Positions 49,179 to 58,860 of a stretch of 64,000 nucleotides of DNA are shown piece after piece. Below the pieces are notes generated by a model. The model ran no database searches. It saw only the letters and a program-made list of their open reading frames with translations, and was not told the origin of the DNA. Each line of letters starts with the position of its first letter. Position 1 is the first letter of the stretch. A program made the translations under genes and the position numbers. The stretch is from NCBI RefSeq assembly GCF_902806685.2, contig NC_048563.1, positions 372,001 through 436,000 of the forward strand. The letters are read 5' to 3'. Origin of the DNA: Maniola hyperantus. Taxonomy: Eukaryota > Arthropoda > Insecta > Lepidoptera > Nymphalidae.

Positions 49179-50372
49179 GTGCGTGCCCGGGATCGAATCC
49201 CCGACCCTGTTGAGTTAATACTAAATATATTTGAAGCCTGGGAGGAATCACGTGATGCGCTTGGCATTTTATGTGATTTATCCAAGGCTTTCGACTGCGT
49301 TGATCATGAAACATTGGTCGCGAAATTGCACCATTATGGAATTAGGGGTGCAGCATTGGAATTGATGAGTTCTTACCTAAATGATAGAATACAAAGGGTA
49401 GACGTGAATGGAAAGCGATCTCCCGGATCCGTTGTAAAAATGGGGGTGCCACAAGGTTCCATCTTAGGACCTTTTCTGTTCCTTATTTACATCAATGACC
49501 TTCCTTACCTCGCTAAGGACAATTACGGGATAGTCTTGTTTGCTGATGATACATCACTTTTATTTAAAATCAATCGATACTTAACAACTTTTGATGAAGT
49601 AAACAATTCTCTCACCAAGTTAGTACAGTGGTTCGAAGCTAATAACCTGCTTCTCAACGGGAAAAAGACAAAGTGTATTAAATTCACTTTACCAAATGTT
49701 AAGCAGGTGAAAACCACTGTGCAACTTAATAATGAGGAATTAGATTTAGTGGATACCGCTATTTTTCTTGGAATAACGTTAGATGCAAAACTTCAATGGG
49801 GCTCTCATATAAATAACTTATCGAACAGACTTAGTTCTGCCGCATATGCGGTAAAAAAGATTCGCCAGTTGACAGACATAGAAACTGCGAGACTAGTATA
49901 TTTTAGTTACTTTCACAGCATTATGTCATATGGTATATTATTATGGGGTAATGCTGCTGATATTAATTCTATTTTTGTGCTGCAGAAAAGGGCTGTTCGA
50001 GCCATATACAGTATGAGGCCACGAGAGTCGCTGAGAACTAAATTTAGGGAAGTTAAAATTATGACAGTGCATAATCAATATATTTTTGAAAATTTACTGT
50101 ACGTACATAAAAACATAAATAAATTTAAAAAAAAAAGTGACTGTCATAATATAAATACTAGAAATAAAAATAAACTTGTAATTCCCGCCTCTAGGCTCAG
50201 TAAAGTTAGCAATTCATTTGCTCGTAATTCCATACGTTTCTATAATAAGCTTCCAGAAGACATATTGGAGATGTCTCTCAACAAGTTCAAAGTTTTCATA
50301 AAACGTAAACTAATTGAAAAATCCTATTACAATGTAAAGGATTATTTAAATGATAAGCAAGCTTGGGAATGA
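49179..50372 (+). CDS. Reverse transcriptase, C-terminal 388 residues or so, of LINE-2
   Basis: RNA-dependent DNA polymerase fragment. The first ten residues (MRARDRIPDP) come from the SINE, and the LINE frame starts at about residue 11 (VELILNIFEAWE). Motifs in order: LCDLSKAFDCVDHE (motif A with catalytic Asp), VPQGSILGPFLFLIYINDL (motif B), FADDTSLL (motif C, catalytic Asp pair), FLGITLDAKLQWGSHI (thumb side), and the post-polymerase SYGILLWGNA with LQKRAVRAI. The C-terminus SFARNSIRFYNKLPEDI is the usual LINE ending. No stop or frameshift up to the TGA at 50370. The endonuclease and the first polymerase motifs are missing, so it cannot move by itself. Best guess is the CR1/Jockey side of the LINE tree. 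Confidence 0.85.
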   Translation: MRARDRIPDPVELILNIFEAWEESRDALGILCDLSKAFDCVDHETLVAKLHHYGIRGAALELMSSYLNDRIQRVDVNGKRSPGSVVKMGVPQGSILGPFLFLIYINDLPYLAKDNYGIVLFADDTSLLFKINRYLTTFDEVNNSLTKLVQWFEANNLLLNGKKTKCIKFTLPNVKQVKTTVQLNNEELDLVDTAIFLGITLDAKLQWGSHINNLSNRLSSAAYAVKKIRQLTDIETARLVYFSYFHSIMSYGILLWGNAADINSIFVLQKRAVRAIYSMRPRESLRTKFREVKIMTVHNQYIFENLLYVHKNINKFKKKSDCHNINTRNKNKLVIPASRLSKVSNSFARNSIRFYNKLPEDILEMSLNKFKVFIKRKLIEKSYYNVKDYLNDKQAWE

Positions 50373-50632
50373 GTTGCTTAACGACTTTGTGATAGTTCTA
50401 ATAAGTTTCAATAATTTTGTAAAGTGGTGATAATAAAAAGAATACCCGGCTGAGTTTGTTGTGGGCTCTTCTCAGACCTGGGCGCGTTTGGAACCCTCGT
50501 AGCTTTAGTTTTAAGTTTGCGTTATAATTATCACCACTATATTATCTTACAAATCTAACACTATACCAGACAATCAATAAGAGTAATTTATTACCTATTT
50601 TGAATAAATCATTTGACTTTGACTTTGACTTT
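49207..50632 (+). mobile_element. LINE-2: 5'-truncated non-LTR retrotransposon
   Basis: It starts directly in the polymerase domain, has an intact frame to 50372, and a 260-bp 3' UTR ending in GACTTTGACTTTGACTTTGA. Insertion into a SINE with GACC on both sides fits target-primed reverse transcription with 5' truncation. A 3' UTR copy sits in the LARD interior (14835-15010). Confidence 0.85.
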
Positions 50633-50751
50633 GACCTCCGATTAAAAGGCGGACAACCTAACCACACGGCTATCACAGCTTCACAGCACAGTTAATAACA
50701 ATAAAGTGCATGAATGCCTAATGACGCATCGCGTGTCTAGTCTTCTCTACA

Positions 50752-51373
50752 TCTCTACATAGGTATAAAATAAAGTCTCTTCCCGTGGATGTATGTATGT
50801 ATGTATGAACGCGTAGATCTTTTAAACTACGCAACGGATTTTAATGCGGCTTTCACCAATAGATAGAGTGATTCAAGAGGAAGGTTTATAGGTATAGTTT
50901 AATTCTCAAAAAATTAGAGATCCCTAGGGAAATTGAAATTATGTGAATTAGGTCGGAAAAAATCATCTCATTTGAAAGTTTCCGAGGCGTGCGCTGCCTA
51001 AATGGTCAAAGTTACACGAAAACAATGTATGGTGAAATTATTTCTCTTAAAAAGTTCAACAAAAAAGTCCGCGATAGCATACATGTATCTTTAGAGGTTG
51101 GCTCACAATACTCGATTTTATGATTTTCAAATGTGATCTGAAACAAAGCCTTACTTTCGAAGGTGTTTTTACTGACATACTATTAATTCCTATCAAAATA
51201 AAATAGTTGATCATTTGTAATATTCAATTTAGACCAAAATTGCCCTTCACATCATTTAATTTAGAATAATATCTTACGCGATATCACAAAATTAAAATAA
51301 CGCCTATAATCTCCTCACTGACACCACATTAGTAACTACATTGCACCCATGCGAAGCTGGGGCGGGTCGCTAG
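50752..51373 (+). mobile_element. Helitron-like element (Lep1-type), plus orientation
   Basis: TCTCTACATAGGTATAAAAT at the start, a GTAT microsatellite, CTACGCAACGGATTTTAATG, and CACCCATGCGAAGCTGGGGC then GGGTCGCTAG at the end. The 51000-51330 centre has no recognised content. Confidence 0.65.
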
Positions 51374-51535
51374 TATACTCTATGACAGGGTCTTGTGCAG
51401 AGTTCGTCAGAGTCACCTCAGAGGTCGCTGACCTCGCGCCGCATGACGCAGCTATTATGTAGATAGTAGAAAGTAATAGACGTTTAGCTTATATCATAAT
51501 CAAGGTTACACGAGGACACAAGGTCTGAACCCGTC

Positions 51536-51675
51536 ATCATCATCATCATCAACCGACAGACGTCCACTGCTGGACATAGGTGTCTTGTAGGGACTTCCAT
51601 CCACCTAGTAGGGGGTCTTCCAACGCTGCACTTTCCGGTGCGAGGTCTCCATTCCATCACCTTGGGACCCCAGCA
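51536..51675 (-). pseudogene. LINE-1 3' end shard
   Basis: CATCATCATCAACCGACAGA, CGTCCACTGCTGGACATAGG and TAGGGGGTCTTCCAACGCTG are the inverse of the LINE-1 end at 33260-33420. Confidence 0.7.
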
Positions 51676-51682
51676 TCATCCT

Positions 51683-52062
51683 CATCATGATCAACACATC
51701 ACCAGGTCACTACGAAGCACGGGTCTCCTCTCAGAATGTGAGAGGTTAGGCCTTAGTCCGCCACGCTGGTCAAGTGTGATTGGCAGACTTCACACACCTT
51801 TTTTTTTTTTTTTTTAATAAGAATATTAGCCATATTAAATGACTAATTCCCCTTTCCTCTCCAATTAAGCGTCAGGCTTGTGCTAGGAGTAGGTACGACA
51901 ATAGTGCAACGGGCGGGGTTTGAACCGTCGACTTTTCGGTTTTCAGTCCACTCCTATACCGGTTGAGCTATTGAGGCTCAACCTTTGAGAACATTATGAA
52001 GAACTCTCAGGCATGCAAGTTTCCTCACGATGTTTTCCTTCACCGTTAAAGCGAATGATGTT
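51683..52062 (-). repeat. SINE-B, inverted, with a SINE-C inserted
   Basis: SINE-B 51683-51800 (ACCAGGTCACTACGAAGCAC) and 51981-52062 (GAACTCTCAGGCATGCAAGT) surround an inverted SINE-C at about 51797-51980 (T-run, CCTCTCCAATTAAGCGTCAG, GGTTGAGCTATTGAGGCTCA). ACCTT occurs on both sides as the likely target duplication. Confidence 0.8.
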
Positions 52063-52144
52063 TAAATACCCAGCCTTAATTAGTCAGATCCCTGTGTAAT
52101 CGACGTAATATGCACTTAGTTAATTAATGCACCTAATTAGTGTA

Positions 52145-52450
52145 ATGTAAGGTAGGTAAGTAATGTTGTAAATGAACATAATAAAATTAACATGTCTGGA
52201 ATTACTTACAAATTACAACGCTTCTGAGGGGAGCCTGATCCTGTCTATTTAGAGGAGTATATCGCACTTATAATAATTAATTATCTCTGACAGAAGTCAC
52301 GTGATGTGTTGCATCACCATCTTGAATCGATTGGTATAAAAGCGAGTGTTTGATGATTCTTAAGGCAGTCTGTGTTCAACCACAGACTCATTCGACTATT
52401 AAATGCTTTTGTGTTTAGGTCGCATTTCTGATTGAGTGGTTTCAATAGCA
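52145..52450 (+). promoter_or_regulatory. Possible solo LTR or promoter-like segment
   Basis: GGTATAAAAGCGAGT (TATA box near 52332) is followed 60-70 bp later by ATTAAATGCTTTTGTGTTTA, a poly-A-signal and GT-rich layout like an LTR. No second copy and no clean target duplication were found, so the limits are approximate. Confidence 0.3.
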
Positions 52451-52458
52451 ATTGTTTT

Positions 52459-52798
52459 GACGACCTCCCTGTCGCAGTGGTGAGTGCTGTGGTCTTAATA
52501 GTGGGAGGTCCCGGGTTCGATTCCTGGCAGGGGTTTGGAATTTTATAATTTCTAAATTTCTGGTCTGTTCTGGTGGGAGGCTTCGGCCGTGGCTAGTTAC
52601 CCTACCGACAAAGCCGTGCCGCCAAGCGATTTAGCGTTCCGGTACGATGCCGTGTAGAAACCAAAGGGGTATGGGTTTAATAAAATCTGCCATACCCCTT
52701 CCAGGTTAGCCCGCTATCATCTTGGACTGCATCATCACTTACCACCAGGTGAGATTGCAGTCAAGGGCTAACTTATATCTAAGTAAAAAAAATAAATT
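52459..52798 (+). repeat. SINE-A, full-length copy
   Basis: ACCTCCCTGTCGCAGTGGTG, TCCCGGGTTCGATTCCTGGC, GCCGTGCCGCCAAGCGATTT and GAGATTGCAGTCAAGGGCTA. The best-preserved member in the window. Sequence to 53086 is AT-rich and unassigned. Confidence 0.85.
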
Positions 52799-53086
52799 GT
52801 GCCCTAATCAAGTTAATATTGCAGTAAGGTTATTATGAAAGGCAAAACTCTCGATAAGCCGCTGTGTGTCGTGGTTAATATTTAACTTCACTTCTGGTAT
52901 GTTTATAGGAGTCTACTTTGAGAAGATAAATAATAGGTAAAGTTCTTGTATTAGGTAGATAATTTAAAAACGATAAATTAAGTTTACTTTAGAGCTTGTG
53001 TACTCAACAAAATTAAACAGTTACTTATACAAGTAATTACTCAATCAAATCACTTAATCAAATTTCTATCAAATCAATCAAAAATT

Positions 53087-53160
53087 GCGTAACCGGCAGG
53101 ATTTGAACCTGCGTCTTCTGGGTTCGCGCCCGACACCTTGACCGCTAGGCCACGGTTCGC
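53087..53160 (-). tRNA. tRNA-like sequence, probably a pseudo-tRNA
   Basis: 74 nt on the minus strand with an A box TGGCCTAGCGG, a perfect T arm GCAGG-TTCAAAT-CCTGC and B box GGTTCAAATCC. The acceptor stem pairs only with a bulge (GCGAACCG against CGGTTACGC), and the anticodon loop CGCGAAC lacks the usual T33. It is not followed by any of the SINE bodies seen here. Either a decayed tRNA gene or the head of an unknown SINE. Confidence 0.45.
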
Positions 53161-53215
53161 TTACTGCCAGTATGTTCACTCAGTACTGAAGCGACTGTTA
53201 ATGCCATCTAGTAGC

Positions 53216-53510
53216 CAGAGGCGTCTCTAGCCCTTGTGGCGCCCGTGTGCAACCAGTACCCTGGCGCCCTCTAGTCTAGTAGGAGCAGGGTCAAAATCGA
53301 ATACTAACAGTTATATTTTCAAACGGAAATTCGGATGCAAATGGTGCAATTTTAAATGATGACGGCGTCGGCCATAACACGAGCGCAGGGTCTTTGAGAG
53401 CGCCGGCATCGACGCATGTTTGGAGGCGTCGCAAGAGGGCGTTCGGCGCCCCCTTAGACCCGGCGCCCGTGTGCGCCGCACACCCTGCACCATAGGTAAA
53501 GACGCCTCTG
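53216..53510. mobile_element. hAT-type MITE, 295 bp, with 8-bp duplication
   Basis: Ends CAGAGGCGTCTCTAG and TAAAGACGCCTCTG. CTAGTAGC is repeated exactly at 53208-53215 and 53511-53518. GC-rich interior with mirrored GGCGCCCGTGTGC words. No transposase. Confidence 0.85.
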
Positions 53511-53589
53511 CTAGTAGCGGCACTTTGCAGTTATCGAAACTTGAATGTTGTAATGTATGTGGGAACATTTAGACTGACTGTCAATACCA

Positions 53590-54115
53590 AAGCAAAACGC
53601 AAGATCGCTTATAAAGAGCAAGCAAACATTTAGGGCATGTAAAAGTAACCTTGGTAGTGCTGCTCCTCTTAATAGAATTGTCATATCCTATAATAATGTG
53701 TTCAGAAAAGCTAACCTGGATATTTTTCAACACTCCGCTTCATTATTTAAAAGCAAAATTAAAAACCACCTAATGAATCTTTAAATATTCTATAGTAATC
53801 CTACTGTGGAATATTTAAAGATTCATTTTGAAATTGTAGGGTACTATTGTTAGTCTTAATTGTAGTTTTTATTGTTAGTTGTAAGAATTATTGTATGTTT
53901 AACTTATTGAGTAGGTAATTAGTTTAATTGTTATAGATTTTAGGTACCTACACAAAGAATGTCTTACTTTAAGCTATACTATTTAGTTCTAGTTAAGCAT
54001 GTTGAGTTAGCCTGTAAGTGAGTATACATTGATAGTCCTAAGTTTATATAAGTCGTCATAATTGGTTTTCTTTGTATACCGTTGGCTTCCTATTAAATAA
54101 AAATAAAAATAAAAA
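53590..54115 (+). pseudogene. LINE-4 3' end with a perfect 3' UTR hairpin
   Basis: The sequence reads NRIVISYNNVFRKANLDIFQ, HSASLFKSKIKNHLMNL then stop: a LINE polymerase C-terminus. Overlapping the stop is a hairpin with 19-bp perfect arms (53772-53790 and 53809-53827, AATGAATCTTTAAATATTC). The element ends in AAATAAAAATAAAAATAAAA. Confidence 0.7.
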
Positions 54116-54257
54116 TAAAATTTACAGTGACACGGGCCAGCGCCTGCAGGAAGTGTACCTATCAGCTACAATATTCATATTATAAGATATCAAATATCAG
54201 CTATATGTCGATCTTTCACACCTGCTACTTTCACTCGTGGAATGTCGCGGGGCCTGC

Positions 54258-54305
54258 CCAGTGCCCAGTGCCCAGTGCCCAGTGCCCAAGTGCCCAAGTG
54301 CCCAG
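54258..54305 (+). repeat. CAGTGCCC microsatellite-like run
   Basis: Four CAGTGCCC units, then two AAGTGCCC variants and CAG: 8-base periodicity next to the R3 copy. Confidence 0.7.
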
Positions 54306-54392
54306 TTCAACAGGTTCCACTGAGTGTCATAGCTCAAATTACTACCTACATTGGAAATATAGTAATTTAATTAAATTTAAATATTTAAATTT

Positions 54393-54655
54393 AATCTATA
54401 TATAAAAGGGAAAGGTGACTGACTGACTGACTGACTGACTGACTGACTGACTGACTGACTGACTGACTGACTGACTGATCTATCAACGCACAGCTCAAAC
54501 TACTGGACGGATCGGGCTGAAATTTGGCATGCAGATAGCTATTATGACGTAGGCATCCGCTAAGAAATGATTTTTGAAAAATCAACTCCTAAGGGGGTGA
54601 AATAGGGTTTTGAAATTTTGTAGTCCACGCGGACGAAGTCGCGAGCATAAGCTAG
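54393..54655 (-). repeat. R3 copy with a long GACT microsatellite
   Basis: About fifteen GACT units at 54415-54477, then CAACGCACAGCTCAAACTAC, ATCGGGCTGAAATTTGGCAT and GGACGAAGTCGCGAGCATAA. The inverse of 20893-21118, with an expanded end. Confidence 0.8.
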
Positions 54656-55185
54656 TTTAAATATAATAGCACTTTTGTGAAAATTTATAATTTTGCTTTT
54701 TAAAATTTATAATTTTAAGTTGATAATTTTTGTAAGTATGTTTATGTTAGTTTGTACTCGTATTTTAATTAGTGTAATTGGCTTTATGGCCGTTCTAATT
54801 AAATAATAAATAAATAATAATAATAATAATAATAATTGGACTATTCATTTTATTTAACACTAGCAGTTCGTCCGCGTAAAATTTCTGGTTTCTCATGAGA
54901 TCAGAAATTTTCCCGCTGCAAAAGGCCTCACTTACCTACTCACTCAGGCACGGAACCCAGAATACCTAAATGCCAATTTTCATATTTCTAACTTCAAAAA
55001 CATAGGAGTTTCATATAACCTTCCCCCCCCCCCATTTCAACCCCTTAGGCGGGGATGTTTTTTGATAGCTGACACCTACTTTCTAGGAGGAACCTACCTT
55101 CCAAATTCCAAGTTTGTAGGCTTTATAGTTCTTGAGATTTCGTGATTAGCCAGTGAGTGAGTGGTATTTAGCTTGTTATATATAG
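54656..55185 (+). repeat. Retroelement tail and another dispersed repeat
   Basis: 54656-54835 ends GGCCGTTCTAATTAAATAAT plus an AAT microsatellite, like LINE-3-type tails. 54860-55185 reads AACACTAGCAGTTCGTCCGC to TTAGCTTGTTATATATAGAC, an R3-like layout but a different sequence. 55190-55235 is an R1 head. Confidence 0.5.
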
Positions 55186-55349
55186 ACTAGCTGATGCCCG
55201 CTACTTTACCCGTGTGGATTTAGGTTTTAAAAATCCCCAAATATTCATTTCAACTTGATATTTTCATGCGTTTCTAGACAAAGGGTCTAGGCAGATAGAC
55301 AGCCAACAAATAAGAGTTCCCTTTTTCCTTCTGAGGAACGGGACCTTAA

Positions 55350-55957
55350 AAAACCGGCCAAGTGCGAGTCAGGCTCGCGCGACGAGGGTTCCGTAATCCG
55401 TACTACAGTCAGTGGCGTGCACCTAATAGAGGCATAAACGCACTGCTTACCCTCGTTGTAATAAATCAATGCTTATTTTTCATTAAAACCTGCCGGAAAA
55501 TAAGTTCATACCTAAATGCATACCCTGACTTGAAATCCTGTGCACGCCACTGACTACAGTCGTATTTTTTCGACATTTTGCACGATAAATCGTAAACTAT
55601 TATGCATAAAAATAAATAAAAATCTGTTTTATGAATTTATTTACTATTTATATATATATTTTAGAAAGTTATATTTACTGAATGTACAGGTGAAGACCTT
55701 TCATATGATACCCCACTTGATATAGTTATCTTACTTCGAAAATTGAAAATACTAATTATTAGTTTATGACCACAATTTTTTTTGTGTGATGTAACCACAA
55801 ATTCACCTGATATAAGACCTACCTACCTGCCAAATTTCATGATTATAGGTCAACGGGAAGTACCCTGTAGGTTTCTTGACAGACAAGACAGACAGACAAC
55901 AAAGTGATCCTATAAGAGTTCCTATTTTCCTATTGAGGTAAGGGACCCTAAAAAACA
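55350..55957 (+). repeat. R2 copy carrying a hAT MITE
   Basis: AACCGGCCAAGTGCGAGTCA at the left, CTATTGAGGTAAGGGACCCT at the right. Interrupted by 55410-55552, and by a short AT-rich insertion at about 55632-55680. A detached R2 end precedes it at 55290-55350. Confidence 0.75.
55410..55552. mobile_element. hAT-type MITE, 143 bp, with 8-bp duplication
   Basis: Terminal inverted repeats CAGTGGCGTGCAC and GTGCACGCCACTG. ACTACAGT is duplicated at 55402-55409 and 55553-55560. The target is the R2 word TACTACAGTCG, so the pre-insertion site can be read from sister copies. Confidence 0.88.
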
Positions 55958-56172
55958 TCAATTAATTCTTGCAAAATATCCAGCTTCACCAAATAAGGGT
56001 ATAACCAACAAAAAATAAAGTTAATTATGGACATGAAAAGTTAAAGTTTAATAGTTACGCAACTCAGTTATTATCAAGGCAATACCTACAATTTCAGGTT
56101 ACATTTACTGCTTGACAGATGGTCTATAATGACACTTTACAAAAAGTTCAACCGCTTTCATTATTAAGTACG

Positions 56173-56618
56173 GAACCTGTTTAAAAAGTGGTTAAGTGCG
56201 AGTCAGACTCGCGCACCGAGCGTTCCGTATAACAGTCGAATTATTTTTTTGACATTTTGCATGATAAATCAAAAACTATTATGCATAAAAATAAATAAAA
56301 ATCTGTTTTAGAATGTACAGGTGAAGCCCTTTCATATGATAGGTACCCCACTTAATATATTAATCTTACTTTGAAAATTAAAAATACTACCTAATTATTT
56401 GTTAAAGATCACTTTTTTTTATGATGCAACCACAAATTCACGGTTTTCGGATTTCTTCCCATATGTGTGCTATAAGACCTACCTACCTTCCAAATTTCAT
56501 GATTCTAGGTCAACGGGAAGTACCCTGTAGGTTTCTTGACAGACCGACAGACAGAGAGACAACAAAGTGATCCTATAAGGATTCCATTTTTCCTTTTGAG
56601 GTACGAACCTCTAAAAAT
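56173..56618 (+). repeat. R2 repeat, near full length
   Basis: GTGGTTAAGTGCGAGTCAGA, CAGGTGAAGCCCTTTCATAT, TCTAGGTCAACGGGAAGTAC and TTTTGAGGTACGAACC. Confidence 0.75.
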
Positions 56619-56784
56619 AAGTAAAATCATGATTTTTTTAAATTATTCTGTTTAATAATGAATTCTAGCCGAATAAACTACCGCTACACAAAAAATCACG
56701 TCATTTTATTACTAGGGTCCAAGACCCTATGGCGACCCCTGGGCTAAATATATGAAAAGCCGAGTAGTTTTTTTAAATTATTTT

Positions 56785-56845
56785 TTATTCAGATACAAGT
56801 TAGCCCTTGACTGCAATCTCACCTGATGGTAAGTGATGATGTAGT
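56785..56845 (-). repeat. SINE-A end fragment, inverted
   Basis: ATTCAGATACAAGTTAGCCC and CTGCAATCTCACCTGATGGT. The following 56846-57110 has no recognised feature. 57115-57180 is an R3 head (TTATGCCCGCGACTTCGTCC). Confidence 0.65.
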
Positions 56846-57189
56846 CCCTTGTGCCCTTGCGTCCTACTCATTTCGTCAAAAGTCAAAACGGACATAGCCT
56901 TCTTCTGAGTTAAAGAGTTACGTAGCTCAGGTAAGGTATATTACGGATAAACAGTCCTCGTCAAGAGGTCGGCAGTGAGTCAATAAACACAACCGGCTTA
57001 ACTACTTTCCCACCGAAACGTCGGGTTTCACTTTTTAATACGTAAGATAGCTTTGAGATATTTTTGGTTTTGTAATGATGAAATACCTATCTATAGTCTA
57101 TACGTCTTAAGTATAACTAGCTTATGCCCGCGACTTCGTCCGAATGGGCTACACAATTGTTTTTTAAAGAATAATAGCCAAGTTCAAAA

Positions 57190-57490
57190 AAGCTGTGATA
57201 GCCTAGTGGTTAGGACGTCCGCCTTCTAATCGGAGGTCGGGGGTTCGATCCTGGGTACGCACCTCTGACTTTTCGGAGTTTTGTGCGTTTTAAATAAATA
57301 AATATCACTTGCTTTAACGGTGAAGGAAAACATCGTGAGGAAATCTGTTTACCTGACAGCTCTCCATAATGTTCTCCAAGGTGTGTGAAGTCTGCCAATC
57401 AGCACTAGGCGAACCAGCATGATGGAACCCTTCTCATACTGAGAGAAGAACCGTGCTCTGTAGTGAGCCAGCGATGGGTTGACAATGATA
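57190..57490 (+). repeat. SINE-B, full-length copy
   Basis: GCTGTGATAGCCTAGTGGTT, GGTCGGGGGTTCGATCCTGG, TCACTTGCTTTAACGGTGAA and AGTGAGCCAGCGATGGGTTG. It abuts the endonuclease element. Confidence 0.85.
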
Positions 57491-57498
57491 ATAATAGG

Positions 57499-58548
57499 TA
57501 AAATGAACAAATTCTAAATTTAACTTTTGATGAGCACTCCTGGAACCAAGCAACTTTACCGGTCAAGTACGGTGGCATCGGCGTGAGGAAAATTTCCAGT
57601 GTAGCTCTTCCGGCTTTTCTGTCCTCTGTGCATAGTATAAAAGTGCTTAGCTCTTAAATTCTCAAATCCAATTCATCATTGACCTATGCCACAGAGGCCC
57701 TAGAGAGTTGGAAGGTCAGATGTCCCAATGTCGACATCCCGAAGGAACGTACTACACAAAAACTTTGGGATTTGCCATTGGTTCAACTGACACATACGAA
57801 TTTGGTTCAAAATCTTACAAGTGACAGAGATCGTGCCAGGCTTCTAGCATTATCCGAAAAGGAATCTGGGTATTGGCTGCATGCCTTGCCATCAAAAAAT
57901 CTCGGCACACTTTTAGATAACGAAAGTTTTCGTGTGGCTCTAGGTCTCAGATTGGGAACACCACTGTGCCATCAGCACAGATGTCCGTGTGGAAAAGAGG
58001 TTGATAAATTTGGAATCCACGGACTCTCTTGCCAAAGGAGCTCCGGTAGGCTGTTTAGGCATGGCTCTCTTAACGATACAATTAAAAGAGCTCTTGCCAC
58101 CATAAATATTCCTGCGCTCATTGAGCCGGCAGGGATTAGTCGGGATGATGGCAAGAGACCTGATGGATTGACGCTGGTTCCCTGGGAACGGGGACGGGCG
58201 CTAATGTGGGACGCAACTTGCGTTGACACATTGGCCCCGTGTCATATCAGGAAGACAGCATCAAGACCGGGAGCCGCAGCAGAAACAGCTGAAAACGGCA
58301 AGCGGCGCAAGTATGCCTCTCTTATAGAGAGTTACATTTTTGTGCCGTTTGCCGTGGAGACCCTGGGGCCATGGAGTCTTAGTGCTAAAAAATTTTTACG
58401 AGACATTTCACCGCGATTAATAGCCTCAACTGGTGACAGAAGGGCTGGCTCATTTTTTGCGCAGCGGATCAGCCTGGCTGTCCAGCGCGGAAATGCAGCC
58501 AGTATTCTTGGCACCATTCCACGCGGTCATGATTTATATAGTAATTAG
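57499..58548 (+). pseudogene. C-terminal part of a retroelement protein with a restriction-like endonuclease motif
   Basis: The frame starts upstream (LPVKYGGIGVRKISSVALPA), hits an in-frame TAA at 57655-57657, then runs open for 289 codons to 58548. Seen (numbering from 57679): Cys/His cluster C97, C102, C104, H114, C118, H128 within LCHQHRCPCGKEVDKFGIHG; then R160-P-D with GLTLVPWERGRALMW and D178 in WDATCVDTLAP; then SLAVQRGNAASILGTIPRG. An RPD-x15-D motif after a zinc-knuckle-like cluster matches the restriction-like endonuclease layout of R2-type non-LTR elements (known for that group). The LPVKYGGIGVR text is typical of a reverse-transcriptase C-terminus. The same end recurs at 23766-23850. 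It is inactivated by the stop and 5' truncation. The family name is uncertain. Confidence 0.65.
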
Positions 58549-58633
58549 ATAAGGCTAGCTTTAAGTTTTATTGTATTAAAAAAATAAAAAAAAAATAGGT
58601 AAAATAACTAATTTTATTTTATTTTTGTTACAG

Positions 58634-58651
58634 ATACCAAGATGGAGGCCG
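58634..58651 (+). CDS. Candidate first coding exon (MEA) of the secreted-protein gene
   Basis: The acceptor TATTTTTGTTACAG ends at 58633, then ATACCAAGATGGAGGCCG and a GTAAGA donor. The ATG context is good. Phase 1 fits the exon at 62034 if the second of two tandem acceptors is used, giving MEAVVLLALVLVAAEED, a proper signal peptide. The exon is tiny and the intron is 3.4 kb, so this is tentative. Confidence 0.4.
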
Positions 58652-58723
58652 GTAAGAAAAGTTTAAATAAATACCTAGGTACTGTCAAAAGTCAAAACTA
58701 TGTTCTTTTTATTTCATTATAAA

Positions 58724-58860
58724 AAACCGTCCAAGTGCGAGTCAGACTCGAGCACCAACGGTTCCGTACTCGGGTATTTTCTCGACATTTTGCACAATAA
58801 ATCAAAAACTATTATGCATAAAAATAAATAAACATCTGTTTTAGAATGTGCTACCAGTCC
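58724..58860 (+). repeat. R2, truncated
   Basis: AACCGTCCAAGTGCGAGTCA to ATCTGTTTTAGAATGTG. The right two thirds are missing. 58880-59325 is AT-rich with no recognised gene. Confidence 0.65.

Larger units (their letters stand above)
49080..50690 (-). repeat. SINE-B, inverted, split by a LINE
   Basis: 49080-49206 (CCTCACGATGTTTTCCTTCA to GGATCGAATCCCCGACC) and 50633-50690 (GACCTCCGATTAAAAGGCGG) are the two parts. GACC is present on both sides of the LINE, consistent with a short target duplication. Confidence 0.8.

Noticed and set aside
52145..52450. A second solo LTR as a firm call
   Set aside because: The TATA and poly-A layout is suggestive, but no TG...CA pair with an exact flanking duplication could be found (best is ATAG against TTAG).
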